Assembly: GCF_027943255.1 (NCBI RefSeq) | Contig: NC_072893.1 | Coordinates: 27,860,001-27,924,000, forward strand | From: Anastrepha obliqua | Taxonomy: Eukaryota; Arthropoda; Insecta; Diptera; Tephritidae | Direction: 5' to 3' | Length of the DNA: 64,000 bases | In this document: positions 54,985 to 64,000 of the stretch, one piece after another | How the letters are laid out: the number at the start of each line of letters is the position of its first letter | Numbering within the stretch: the first letter of the stretch is position 1 | Program-made: the position numbers and the translations under genes | Notes under the pieces: model-generated | Told to the model about the DNA's origin: nothing | Seen by the model: only the letters and a program-made list of their open reading frames with translations | Database searches by the model: none

Positions 54985-55683
54985 TGATGGTATTTGGGCA
55001 GAATATTCTGCAGATGATGCGGAGGCATTTGTTGGCGAAAGATCATAGCCTCTGTGTGATGGTGGTACAGACCAGCTATAAATATTTCACTTCCACCCAA
55101 CAATACTGCCTTTATGCATGAGTCGAATATTAGTAGCTTAGTGCGCCTGGAGATTTGCGAACTCCCCCATACTGTATGCATTCGCTCGAACGCCGCCCTT
55201 GCCTTGTTTAGCCTACAGTTGACATCTTCATTTGCTCCACAATCTGCCGTGATGATGCAGCCGAGGTAGCTGAAGCTTTCGACGGATTCCACCTGGCATC
55301 CGTCAACCAATATCTGCTTTGCGTTATTGTGGTTGACTCCCCTTGCTCTTAGCGATGTTGACCTCCAGTCCGACAGTGCGTGCCAGCGCGATTAGTCTGT
55401 CTGCCTTCGCTTGCATGTCAGAGAGTTTGTGAGAGAGAAGGCAGATGTCATCGGCGAAGTTCAGGTCCTGAAGATGTCTGGTGCAACTCCGTACGATACC
55501 TTTTTTGTGCAGGGTCAGTTGGCTCATGACGTCATCAAGGACGATGACGAAAAGAAGGCGCGATAGGGGACAACCTTGCCTTACGCCGCGTTGGTAGTGA
55601 ATGGCTCGCTGATATCGCCTTTGTGATGTACTGCCAGTTCGGTGTTCACGTAGAGAACTCAAAAAAAGATTCCAATCCCTCAA
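54985..55683 (-). pseudogene. RTE-like LINE, RT palm and thumb, minus strand
   Basis: Minus-strand order: REHRTGSTSQRRYQRAIHYQ, RGVRQGCPLSRLLFVIVLDD (RT motif), QDLNFADDICLLSHKLSDMQ with the catalytic FADD intact, LARTVGLEVNIAKSK, then after a stop and shift VDGCQVESVESFSYLGCIIT, CRLNKARAAFERMHTVWGSS, KLLIFDSCIKAVLLGGSEIF. This fits RTE-type RT (palm through thumb). The 5' part is missing at 55683 and the C-terminal tail is missing at 54985. Two main frames, one stop between them. Confidence 0.85.
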
Positions 55684-55689
55684 AGCCTT

Positions 55690-56768
55690 TTTTGTGATTT
55701 TGTGAAAAAGTTATTCAAAAACAAAATTGGATAATTATTTTCATATATCAATGGGCTAATCTCAACTATGTTAATTTCATCATTAAAAATCGAGAACTCT
55801 TATCGCTGGCAACTTTTTACTCCATCTAAAATTTTTCACTGTGTACAGTGCAATCTAATCCAAGTTGAAGCACACATCAAGAGGTCGAGATGCCAAACAA
55901 GTTCTTATACTTACATACATAAAATGTGGTGTAGTGAAAAATGAGAAAGGGATAAGGAAAAACATGCGCCACTCAGGCTATGGCACACACGCACACACAC
56001 ACACACTCGTATGCACGTTCAATATTGCACAACCGAGTCTTAGAGTCCTGTGACAATAGGGAGTACGAGGAAGACAAAGTAGACGCAAGCATCTTTCAAC
56101 TCGACAGGCATTAGTTTGGATTTTTAATGGTTTTAGCGCAAAACTAATTTCGTGAAAAAATATGTAGTATGGCAAGGAAAGTGAAGCGAAAATGCTAAAG
56201 TATGTGGCAAATCCTTAAGTCTGGGTAAACAACAACATTTTTGAGAAACGAGGAAGAGTGCCGGCACAGCTACTGCGAAATTGCTTTGGCGTATATGCCA
56301 CTTTTACTATTCGTCAACGCTGCTCACACAACACCCACCTACACCCGCCGACCAGCTCCACATGCTACACATTTGAGCCACCACATCCTTTCGCGTCGTC
56401 GTTTACATATTGTCGGCGGTTAGCGACTTGAAAGGCGATCATCATTTTTAACTTGGAAAACTATTAATTTTAAGTGAATGTTGCGGAAAAACGCGCTGCT
56501 TCCTCGCATTAAAATCATGTTGTTGCGCTATCTGAGCTCAACTGATGTTTGTCCTTCTTATGCTCGTATTTTTCAACGATACGTTGGCTATGTGTGGGTG
56601 TATATGGGAGTAGTATATAAGTATATTTATACGTACATATATATGTAAGTATGTAGAATTTTAAATTTCATGTAAATTGATGCTTGCAATGTTGGCTGAT
56701 ATCCTGCATCCTACACAGAGGAGAACTGTTTGGGTATACATACATACAAGCATACATACATACACACA
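55690..56768. other. Gene-free stretch with CA and CATA runs
   Basis: A CA run lies at about 55983-56005 and a CATACATA tract at 56738-56770. No gene is supported. Confidence 0.5.
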
Positions 56769-56871
56769 TACAGTAGAAACTCGATTCTTGCAAGTAACGA
56801 AAATCGGGCTCGTTGCAAGTTTCGAGGATGTCGCAAGTACCGAGTTTTTTCTATATATGCAGGTTGGGTTA

Positions 56872-56988
56872 GGTTAGGATAAATGGCTGCCTTTGTGAGG
56901 GGCCCACTTGGTCAAATATTTAAAATTCGTCCGTTGTGACACCATACAGGGGAGAGGAGAAGGAAAGGAACAAGGCAGGTCGAAAAAA
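56872..56988 (+). repeat. Dispersed repeat, copy 2 (AGGATAAATGGCTG..CCCACTTGG)
   Basis: Matches 23269-23402. It is preceded by GGTTGGGTTAGGTTAGG, a short TTAGG run that is too short to be telomeric. Confidence 0.55.
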
Positions 56989-57022
56989 GAAGAAGGCGCC
57001 TTGGGATACAGGGTGAACGATA

Positions 57023-58282
57023 TTGAGTGTTACCAACTTCACACTGCTTGTATCTGTAAAACAGCTCATGACATCAACGTCAAAATTTTTCTAATGACAG
57101 CTCAATACATTGTTTATAAGCCATCAAAAGCATTTGCGTCTCAGTTTTGTTGAATTTTTTTTTTCTGTGATGGAATTCAAACCTAATAGTGAGATTGCGT
57201 TATATTTGGCTGGAAAATCACAACCAGCCATTTTTCGTGAGCTCACTCACCTCAAAGTGAATAAAATGTTTTTTTATCGCACTATAAAACGTTACAATGA
57301 TACTGGTAGCATTGCAAAACGATATGGAGGTAGACCAAAAAAATCCGTAACAACGCCAGAAATGGTTCGGAAAGTGAAGGCTCGACTTGAACGAAATCCA
57401 CGTGGAAGTGGAAGAAAAATGGCCAAGGAACGGAAAATATCGCAAGACGACGCATATTGAAAAATGAGCTCAAGGTCAAGTCTTACAATTTCCAAAAAGC
57501 ACACGATCTTTCACCCCAGCAAAAGAAAGTTCGGTGCAAAAGAGCAAAGGATTTGTTGCGCGTGGCGAATTTCCTAACATTGTGTTCTCTGATGAAAAAA
57601 ATGTCCGAATTGAGCAGTTCGTAAACACTCAAAACGATCGTGTTTACCTGACCGAACGCTCGCACGAGAATTTGAGCCTACGTATGGCCACTCGAAGCAA
57701 TTTTCCATCGCAAGTAATGGTTTGGGCCGCAGTGACCGCTCATGGACGCTCTCCAATCGGTTTATCGAGCCTGGTGTCAAAGTGAATGCAACTTATTATC
57801 GGGAAAATGTTTTAGAAGCTGCTTTAGAGCCGTGGACTCGCAAACATTTCGGTCGTAGACCATGGACGTTCCAACAGGAGTCGGCACCGTCTCTTAATGC
57901 TCGTGTGAACCAAGAATGGCTAAAAAACAATGTTCCACACTTCATTTCGTCCACACAATGGCTTTCGAATTCGCCAGACGAAAATCCGATGGACTATTCC
58001 TTCTGGTCCATTTTGGAGAGCAAAGTGAGGACTAAAAAATATGCCAGTATGGATGCGCTGAAAAAAGCGATTATACGAGAATGGGCCAAAATACCTCAAG
58101 ATTACATTCGTGCAGCATGCAACTTATTTTATGACAGTCAAGTCAAGGCAAAAGGTGGTCACATCGAGCTAAAGTGAATATATATTAAAATTGTAATCAT
58201 TTTTGAACAATTTTGTCTTTGAAATCAATAAAAACTAATTTAACACAAGAAAGTTATGGTGTTTTGAATAGGTAACACTTCA
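57023..58282 (+). mobile_element. maT-type (DD37D) element, copy 2, nested in the pogo-like element
   Basis: The ends, read inward, are TTGAGTGTTACCAACTTCAC and TGAAGTGTTACCTATTCAAA, flanked by TA (57021-57022 and 58283-58284). Length is 1260 bp. The gene starts at an ATG at 57170. It is related to, but different in its ends from, the copy at 43931-45172. Nesting shows it arrived after the pogo-like element. Confidence 0.88.
57170..58177 (+). pseudogene. maT transposase, three frameshifts and Asp-to-Glu change
   Basis: Blocks in order: MEFKPNSEIALYLAGKSQPA, KRYGGRPKKSVTTPEMVRKV, RNPRGSGRKMAKERKISQ (HTH linkers), ELKVKSYNFQKAHDLSPQQK and PNIVFSDEKNVRIEQFVNTQ (first Asp). Then SQVMVWAAVTAHGRSPI and RRPWTFQQESAPSLNARVNQ, where the second catalytic residue is Glu instead of Asp. 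SPDENPMDYSFWSILESKVR holds the third Asp, followed by DALKKAIIREWAKIPQDYI and KAKGGHIELK then TGA. Shifts lie near 57455, 57555 and 57760. Confidence 0.88.
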
Positions 58283-58319
58283 TATCGTAGAATGACAACG
58301 AACGTTCGTAAGTATCCGC

Positions 58320-59010
58320 TTCAAGCTACAGATGAATTCCACCAGATGTGTGATATTTTAACCCGTAATATCCGCAGGTGCTGAGATGATTCCAGCTCGT
58401 CCTCCAGACAGCTTGCTGAAATGACATCAGGCAATTCCAAGCCTCACCGCATGAACACCTAGCGATCAACGTTCGGTAAGAGGATATCCACCAAACTCGA
58501 AAACTGCAGTTTTGTTAGCACTAGAAGTTCTCTCGAGTTCCTCCGATGTACCCATGCCCAGAAGGATCTCGCGACTTTGCACGTTTGCGCAGTAGCCCAG
58601 TGCTTTCTAAGACCCATCTTACGAAAAGTTACCCACAGGTTCTTAAGGCAACTCTAATCCTCTCATTTTGCGATGAAACCGTCTCTTTGGTTCCTTGTCT
58701 AGGCAGCTCATCAGCCCAGCAGTTTCCTTCTATGTCACTGTGACCACTAGGAACCCCTATGATCCTGCTGTCGAAGTCTTCGGCTGCAATCGAGAGAGAA
58801 GTCAAGCATTTCTCGACCAATTTCGTACGCACAAACAACGAGTCCAAGGCCCTAATTGCCGCATAGCTGTCGGAGTAGATATTTACGTCCCTTGCAGTAG
58901 TTACAGAGGTAAGCAACCAATCCCTTGCAGCCTTAATTGCGGTTACCTCCGCTTGGAAAACACTACACTGGTCCGGAAGTTTATATTTGAGCTTGATGGG
59001 GAGCTGAAAT
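58320..59010 (-). pseudogene. LINE RNase H region and C-terminal finger, minus strand
   Basis: Minus strand: IKLKYKLPDQCSVFQAEVTA IKAA (catalytic Glu), DWLLTSVTTARDVNIYSDSY AAIRALDSL (Asp), VPSGHSDIEGNCWADELPRQ (last Asp), then in shifted frames CKVARSFWAWVHRRNSRELL, LTKLQFSSLVDIL and SCLEDELESSQHL (finger). It lies inside the pogo-like element, to the right of the maT copy. Confidence 0.72.
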
Positions 59011-59421
59011 TGAAATAGTTTTTTTTTACTGATAGCAATCCGAATTGATTTAGTTGTATTATATTAATTAAGTACGCTTAAAAGCTATACGTTTCATTTG
59101 AAATTAAAGAAATTTTCGATTTAGGTTTTTTTGTTTGATGTTTGTTTTAAGCCTCTGTAGCGTCACAACATCCCTAAAGCAAGCATTGTTTTGCTCTGAC
59201 CAATCCCAGCAAATATTGGATGCTGATATTGCTTCCTCCGACGGTACTGCCAGTGATTTATTATCAAAAAAAAAAAACGGAACAACGTAAAACGAGCAAA
59301 AGAGAAAGACTAAACAAAAATGTTGCAAGTATCGAGGTAAACATTTTGTAATAACGCAACTACTGTGTAAGCAATGAAAAACATTTTACCATAAGTATCG
59401 GGTTTCTACTGTACTTATATG

Positions 59422-60625
59422 CAAGGTGAAGTCCAAAATAAACAGACTAATCTAAACGAGAAACGACAGGAGCTTTGTTCTGATAACTTCGAGTTTATTC
59501 ATTCCAAATAGTCCGCTCTGGCCTGGATACACTGTTTTGAGCGATCTAAAAGCTTTTCGAAAAAGTGTTTTAGGTCATTGACCGGAAACCGAAATGTTCT
59601 TCAGGATGTCGGTACAAGCCTTTTGGATGGCCTCTACGGATGCAAGACGTGTTCCTTTCATGGCCAAATGCAATTTTCCGCATAGGTAGAAGTCACAAGA
59701 AGCCTTACAAGGCGCCAGCTTCCTCCTTCGCGGTATTCAGGGCGAACTCGAAGAATGCTTCAAAACGCAAAGGTAGAAAACTGCACTGACGGTTTGGCCT
59801 ATTGACACGAAATCCTTGTGGATAACTCCTTTGGAGTCGTAAAAACAAATGAGCATTGACTTTATTTTTGACTTCTCCAAACGCGATTTTTTTGGGTGGT
59901 GGCTCGTCTGGGGTCTGGGTGTGGGGTCCACTCGGCACTTTGACGCTTAGTTTCAGGTTCATGTTGGAAGCACCACGTTTCATCATCAGTCACAATGTTA
60001 TAAAAGAAGTTTTCGTCTTTGCTCGCCTCTTTAATGAGGGTTTTCGAGTGTTGAATTCTGAGCAATTTTTGGTCCTCCGTTAACTTGTGCAGAATGAAAC
60101 GTGCGCAGACCTTTCGAAAGCCCAAGTGTTTAGTTCAAATGCGATATTTTGGAGATATTGAACTCGAATTCCGTGATTTCCAATGCCGATTTCGATTCAT
60201 TTTTGATAAATTTACCAACAATCACCGAAAACTCTAGTGATTACTGATTTTGGGCCCGTTTGTTCGTTGTCATTTATGTCCTCACAACCATCTCTGAAAC
60301 GTGTAAACCAGTCATGAACTCTGGCACGAGATAGAGAATCTTCGCCCTTAACTTTTTTCATCAATTCAAATGTTTCGGTGAACGTTTTGCCGATTTTAAA
60401 ACAAAATTTGATATTAGCTCTTTGGTCGAATCTCATTTTTGTACCGATGACACAAACATACTGACATTTTACACGCAATAACTTCGCTTCCACTAAGCCA
60501 AGAGTCACCAAGTTTTTAATGGGAGTAAGCTGGGGATGTAATCTTCAACGCACTAACTCATTGAAAGGATGGCGCCATCAAAAACATTTTATGATGCCAG
60601 TCTTGTTTATTTTGGACTTCCCTTG
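59422..60625 (-). mobile_element. Mariner element with D2 region deleted, minus strand
   Basis: The ends read inward are CAAGGTGAAGTCCAAAATAA and CAAGGGAAGTCCAAAATAAA. TA occurs just outside the right end (60626-60627), while the left flank is off by two bases. It begins 10 bp after the pogo-like element. Confidence 0.85.
59590..60440 (-). pseudogene. Mariner transposase lacking the second Asp motif
   Basis: Minus strand: MRFDQRANIKFCFKIGKTFT, ETFELMKKVKGEDSLSRARV, HDWFTRFRDGCEDINDNEQT (DNA-binding half), GFRKVCARFILHKLTEDQKL, NFFYNIVTDDETWCFQHEPE (first Asp), KSMLICFYDSKGVIHKDFVS, GQTVSAVFYLCVLK. It then passes directly into ASCDFYLCGKLHLAMKGTRL (third Asp) and EAIQKACTDILKN. The block with HDNAPSH, the second catalytic Asp, is deleted. 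Also two or three frame changes. Confidence 0.85.
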
Positions 60626-60629
60626 TACA

Positions 60630-61484
60630 TACACACTTCCAGAATGTGACTCAGTATTGGCGCATTATTCTTCTTAGTCCCTCGACTCTTAGTTCAGCAG
60701 ACAGTTCGTGCTTTTCTTTTTTCACTTGTTCGCTCTTGTTCATTCACTCACTTATACATACACACATGGCACATTTATCCTTTGAAGTAGTTTTTAATCC
60801 TTTCGTCTTTCACACAACAACACAAAACAAAAACAAAGATATCAATAAGAAGTGTTGCAGTTTTCCGTTACTTTGCTTCACTTTCTACTCTTACCCCCCC
60901 GCAATATTACACACACATACATATATATAGACATATGTAGACGAGGCTGTGTGTGTGTGCGGCAGTAAGTATCCCTTAACTTTTGTTTATCTACAGATAC
61001 CCGCAGTAGAGAGTTTCTAATCTGCTCGAGTGCACTCATTACGTCCGTCTAACACCGAAAAATCTACCACCGACGCTTTTCTTGCATCCTCTTCCACTTC
61101 TTTTTCCAGTTTGCGTATGGGTCAGTTGCTTTTTTGTTGAGGTTCGCAGGCGAGTGAGTGTAATTAGTATTATTTTAATATTTCAAGTGGGATTAATTAA
61201 AATTTAGCTTTACAAAAGCCTTCAGTCTGAGGGCATACATACACATACACACACACATACCTGAGTGGGGAAAAGGATGACGCTGGCAATTATTTGCACA
61301 TTGAGGATCAGTGAATAAATTGATGTGGTATTTTAAGGACGCTTGAAAGTGCACCGAAAGAAATTTCTGTCCTACTTTGAGATTTATAGAGGGTGACCCA
61401 TTTAGGTTTGGGATTTAGTTTTACTTGGTTTTAATTAAAAGCCGCATTCATATTTTTTATTGACTTTCAGTTTCTTTATTGGAA
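60630..61484. other. Gene-free stretch with CA/CATA runs
   Basis: CATA/CA tracts lie at 60750-60770, 60908-60930 and 61238-61258. No gene is seen. Confidence 0.5.
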
Positions 61485-61735
61485 AGAGTCGCAATAGCCT
61501 AATGGATTGGTGCGAAACTATCATGCCTAGAGTATGTAGGTTCGAAACTCCGTGCATGAACATCAACTAAGAGAACGTTTTTTCTAATAGCGGTCGCCCC
61601 TCGGCAGGCAATGGCAAACCTCAGATTGTATTTCTGCCAAGAAACATCTCCCATAAAACAAAAAAACATCTGCCGTTCGGAGTCGGCTTAAAATTGTAGA
61701 TCCCTCCATTTGTGAAGCAACATCAAGGTAGGTAG
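61485..61735 (+). mobile_element. SINE copy, plus strand, 3' end cut by a LINE tail
   Basis: GTCGCAATAGCCTAATGGAT TGGTGCG (A-box), GTAGGTTCGAAACTCCGTGC (B-box), TTCTAATAGCGGTCGCCCCT, CGGCAGGCAATGGCAAACCT, GTATTTCTGCCAAGAAACAT, CATCTGCCGTTCGGAGTCGG, CCATTTGTGAAGCAACATCA AG. It then runs into GTAGGTAGGTAGGT, the 3' end (inverted) of the neighbouring LINE. Confidence 0.82.
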
Positions 61736-62165
61736 GTAGGTGAAATGGTTGAAGTGCCGGTCTGGCACTCCTCAAGTAGCATTAAAGCACTGGTTTGATA
61801 CCATTAGGAGTCCGCCAACAGGCAGATATCTACAGCCAGCCAGAGCTGTTGGTGTAATGGAGGCGATTGATAGGATTTAGGTTGGCACACTGCCCCAGGC
61901 TATCGCAGAAAGGAGCGCCCAATGACCTTAGTCGTCTAGCTGCCAAACCCGCACATTTACAGAGAAAAGGCTCTACAGTCTCTTTCTCTGAAAGCTCCCC
62001 ACAGCTTCTGCAATGCGCGTTAAATGGTGAACGTAGCTTTTCTGCATGTAATCTGATCGCCCAATAACCGATAAATACAGTTACGAATTTGGAAATTGAG
62101 TAGCGTGGAGTCCCCAGGGCTTTCTGAGTCGTTCGTATATCGTATTGGGACCAAAGGGTTATTTA
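61725..62165 (-). pseudogene. LINE 3' end, minus strand (same family as 21800-23125)
   Basis: Minus strand: FIGYWAIRLHAEKLRSPFNA, HCRSCGELSEKETVEPFLCK (finger), CAGLAARRLRSLGAPF, LNPINRLHYTNSSGWL then TAG, and 3' sequence ending GAGTGCCAGACCGGCACTTC..CACCTACCTACC. The finger CxxC..H-like pattern has the C-terminal Cys intact. One of at least three copies of this family here. Confidence 0.82.
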
Positions 62166-62169
62166 TTTT

Positions 62170-62524
62170 TATTTATTTATTTAAATCTTTATTTTGTATA
62201 TTTTAATCCACTCCTGGTTTTCAAGTAGTCCATTCTGTCAAGCTAATTTTTTAGTAAGTTTTCGCAAGCTTCATCATTATCTCACAAATCTTAGCTTTGT
62301 TTTGATCTTTCAACTCTTTCAACGACTCTATACGCTCGGTGTAACATTTATTTTTAGCGGCCCACAAAAACAGTCTATGGACTACTTTGTTTGTTGGGAG
62401 CGTAATCTTAACTTCTAAGCGACCAAATAGAATGTTTTCGATATTCTCGACTTTTGAATATTTTCGAATGTTTTTAATATTTTCTCCCTTTCCTCAAACG
62501 AAAAGTGATTCAGATGGGAAACAG
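62170..62524. other. Unassigned; coding-like frame on minus strand
   Basis: The minus strand is open for about 80 codons at 62251-62493: NILFGRLEVKITLPTNKVVH, RLFLWAAKNKCYTERIESLK, ELKDQNKAKICEIMMKLAKT Y and a stop. The composition looks protein-like, but I do not recognise it and there is no start codon or splice signal that decides it. Probably another element remnant. Confidence 0.3.
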
Positions 62525-63035
62525 ATGGAGAAGCAAGATGCTAAGCGAGACCTCTGATTCTTTAGCTAGGATGGGCTCTGAGGCCAACTACTTTGGCTCG
62601 GAACCCGTTCTGCGAACCATCAAAGCCACGGTTGCCAAACGAGTTACTTCAACCCACAAGCGAGCTTGGCAGGCTAAGAGGGGCTGCAGATGGACTAAAC
62701 TAATGTTATCTGTCATGCCCGATCGACTGTCGCAAACCCTCCTATCATTAAGCAGAAGCGACTGTGGGCAGCTGATTGGACTGATGACGGGCAGCCTCTA
62801 TGGGCGAAGCACATGGAAAAGGCAGGCATCTCGGACATTGCACTCTGCCCAGTATATGGAGAGTAGGATAAGACGGCAGACCACTTCCTACGCATTTGCC
62901 CCGCCTTCGCTCGAATCAGGCTTGAGGTCTTTGGCACTGATGTATTAAAAACCGACCACCTTAGCTCCGTGGCACCAAAAGATCTACTCAGATTTCTTCG
63001 GAAATCGGGCAGATTTAAAGAAAATTAAAAAAGTG
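62525..63035 (+). pseudogene. LINE C-terminus, plus strand
   Basis: SLARMGSEANYFGSEPVLRT, VTSTHKRAWQAKRGCRWTKL, LSRSDCGQLIGLMTG, then after a shift LWAKHMEKAGISDIALCPVY, GE, a stop, DKTADHFLRICPAFARIRLE (finger with one Cys changed to Tyr), VFGTDVLKTDHLSSVAPKDL LRFLRKSGRFKEN and a stop. Typical RNase H-end to C-terminal finger order. Confidence 0.75.
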
Positions 63036-63289
63036 ACTCGAGTGGAGTTCAATGGATTTAAGTGTGTCTGATTGCTCTATTTGCTAGTTGTGCCGACAAA
63101 AAAAAATAACTCATTATACAAGTTGGCACAAAATTAATCAGCCTATCGGAAGGTTTATAATTTTTGCTATCCAAACCTAAGTTAACCACACGACAAAAAC
63201 AGGCCAGATTGACATTTGCAGAAAAAATTTTAATTTGGGAAGGGTTACGGAAAATAGTAATTTCTTTCAATCAAAACAAAAAAAAATCA

Positions 63290-63585
63290 AATGTATTGGC
63301 ATGATAAATGGAAGAAAAAGGAGGAGAGACTGACTCGTAATTTCGGAGAGGCTTCTGTCATGGTTTGGGTAGCCATTAGAGTCAAAAACAATGATTTCAA
63401 AGGCCTAAATGTTTCATATGCACAAAATTGAATAGTGTGAAGTATATAGAGCTGCTATACGAAGTACTGAACCCTTTTTTTGATGATAATTTCGATGTGA
63501 AGTGGATTCTGTAACATGTCAACAAGGCCGCCCATGCTTCTAAAGCAACAAAAGAGTTTTTAGTAGCAAAAAAAAAAACATACCA
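63290..63585 (+). pseudogene. Tc1-like transposase fragment
   Basis: WKKKEERLTRNFGEASVMVW is the pre-D2 block. SVKYIELLYEVLNPFFDDNF is followed by WIL*HVNKAAHASKATKEFL, where the catalytic Asp after His is Val and a stop replaces Gln. Only this central stretch is present. Confidence 0.65.
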
Positions 63586-63722
63586 ACAAAAAAAACACAA
63601 TTTGATTGTGACTGGTGACATAGACCAGTTTAAACTCTTTGTTGCTCAACCCGCAAACCCGATCTCTTACGACCCATGGTTCTTGGATGATCGCGATTTC
63701 CTCTTCTCTTTCAGCGAGACAG

Positions 63723-64000
63723 AGGATGAGTGCAGCTGAAACCGCCTTACTGTGGTGGAGTTTTATCTATACAACTCCCACCATCGCTGGTATACGTTGT
63801 TGGATGACAGCCAACCACGGTTTGGTCAGCGTTCTCTAAGTCGGATGAAGTGGGAGTATACTCGTCATCCCCCAAAGCATTCGAGAGCTCGGAATATTCC
63901 CCCATATCATCTAGGGTAACCCTTCGGAAGAGTTCGCCTATCTTACCGGAATTGGATTCCACCTCGTCTTCCATTTGGTTGTCTAACGCAACCGTGGTCT
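63723..64000 (-). CDS. Unidentified reading frame running off the window edge
   Basis: The minus strand is open from the window end to a stop near 63745. It contains TTVALDNQMEDEVESNSGKI, GELFRRVTLDDMGEYSELSN, ALGDDEYTPTSSDLENADQT and VVGCHPTTYTSDGGSCIDKT. It is acidic and serine-rich, without a domain I know. It may be the start of a LINE ORF1 or a gag-like gene, or host sequence; the rest lies outside the window. Confidence 0.3.

Larger units (their letters stand above)
56771..59411. mobile_element. pogo/Tigger-like element containing nested insertions
   Basis: The left end is CAGTAGAAACTCGATTCTTG. The right end, inverted, is CAGTAGAAACCCGATACTTA. TA flanks both (56769-56770, 59412-59413). 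CAGTAGAA-type ends and a TA duplication point to the pogo/Tigger group. GTTGCAAGTWTCGAGG occurs near both ends (56812 and 59325), as a subterminal repeat. The interior consists of later arrivals: a dispersed repeat, a maT element and a LINE fragment. A plus-strand piece near the right end, SLKQALFCSDQSQQILDADI, could be a transposase C-terminus, but that is weak. Confidence 0.75.

Noticed and set aside
56862..56880. GGGTTAGGTTAGG as insect telomere repeat
   Set aside because: Only two to three units, internal, and matched by another TTAGG-headed repeat copy.

Overview
The window looks like a piece of a repeat-rich, AT-rich insect genome. The best guess is a higher dipteran, most likely a tephritid-type fruit fly. 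This is inferred from the mix of elements: many mariner families (including DD41D 'rosa'-type and DD37D maT-type), an intron-bearing Minos-like Tc1 element, a pogo-like element, many non-LTR retrotransposon tails (R1-like, RTE-like and RNase H-bearing types), a tRNA-headed SINE, and abundant CA/CATA microsatellites. There are no bacterial-style operons, rRNA genes or CRISPR arrays.

Almost every recognisable coding sequence belongs to a mobile element, and almost all are broken. The one clearly intact gene is a 351-residue DD41D transposase at 17188-18243. It sits inside a complete element (17075-18384) with inverted ends and a TA target duplication. The only good candidate for host coding sequence is a short codon-biased terminal exon at 48370-48477 on the minus strand, with a proper splice acceptor. 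The window therefore reads as intergenic DNA or a large intron colonised by transposons.

Layout. 1-960: a 567-bp hexanucleotide repeat grown out of the tail of a LINE. 960-10945: quiet AT-rich DNA with three degenerate mariners (3671-4255, 4440-5400, 8070-9295). 10953-12976: a 5'-truncated R1-type LINE. 13.8-16.7 kb: SINE pieces and two mariner ruins. 17.1-18.4 kb: the intact rosa-type transposon, followed by LINE tails to 23.3 kb. 24.0-25.3 kb: a complete but frameshifted mariner. 26.9-28.2 kb: a duplicated segment carrying SINE heads. 28.4-29.7 kb: another mariner. 30.8-31.7 kb: a LINE tail. 33661-34697: a 1-kb near-perfect palindrome, followed directly by a LINE tail to 35.8 kb. 38-40 kb: LINE and SINE fragments. 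41.5-45.5 kb: DD41D fragments in inverted orientation, a maT element and a LINE tail. 45484-47681: a segment bounded by 30-bp inverted repeats and holding SINEs and a deleted Helentron-like gene. 48.9-50.9 kb: a Minos-like Tc1 element with a spliceosomal-type intron, interrupted by a 694-bp TTAA-flanked MITE. 53.2-55.7 kb: two RTE-like LINE fragments. 56771-59411: a pogo-like element containing a maT element and a LINE fragment. 59.4-60.6 kb: another mariner. 61.5-64.0 kb: SINE, LINE tails, a Tc1 scrap and an unidentified reading frame running off the edge.

The genes do not form a pathway. The interest lies in nesting order, in decay states (catalytic residues lost one at a time, internal deletions), and in three structures that may do something: the long hairpin locus, the intact transposase, and the small host-like exon.
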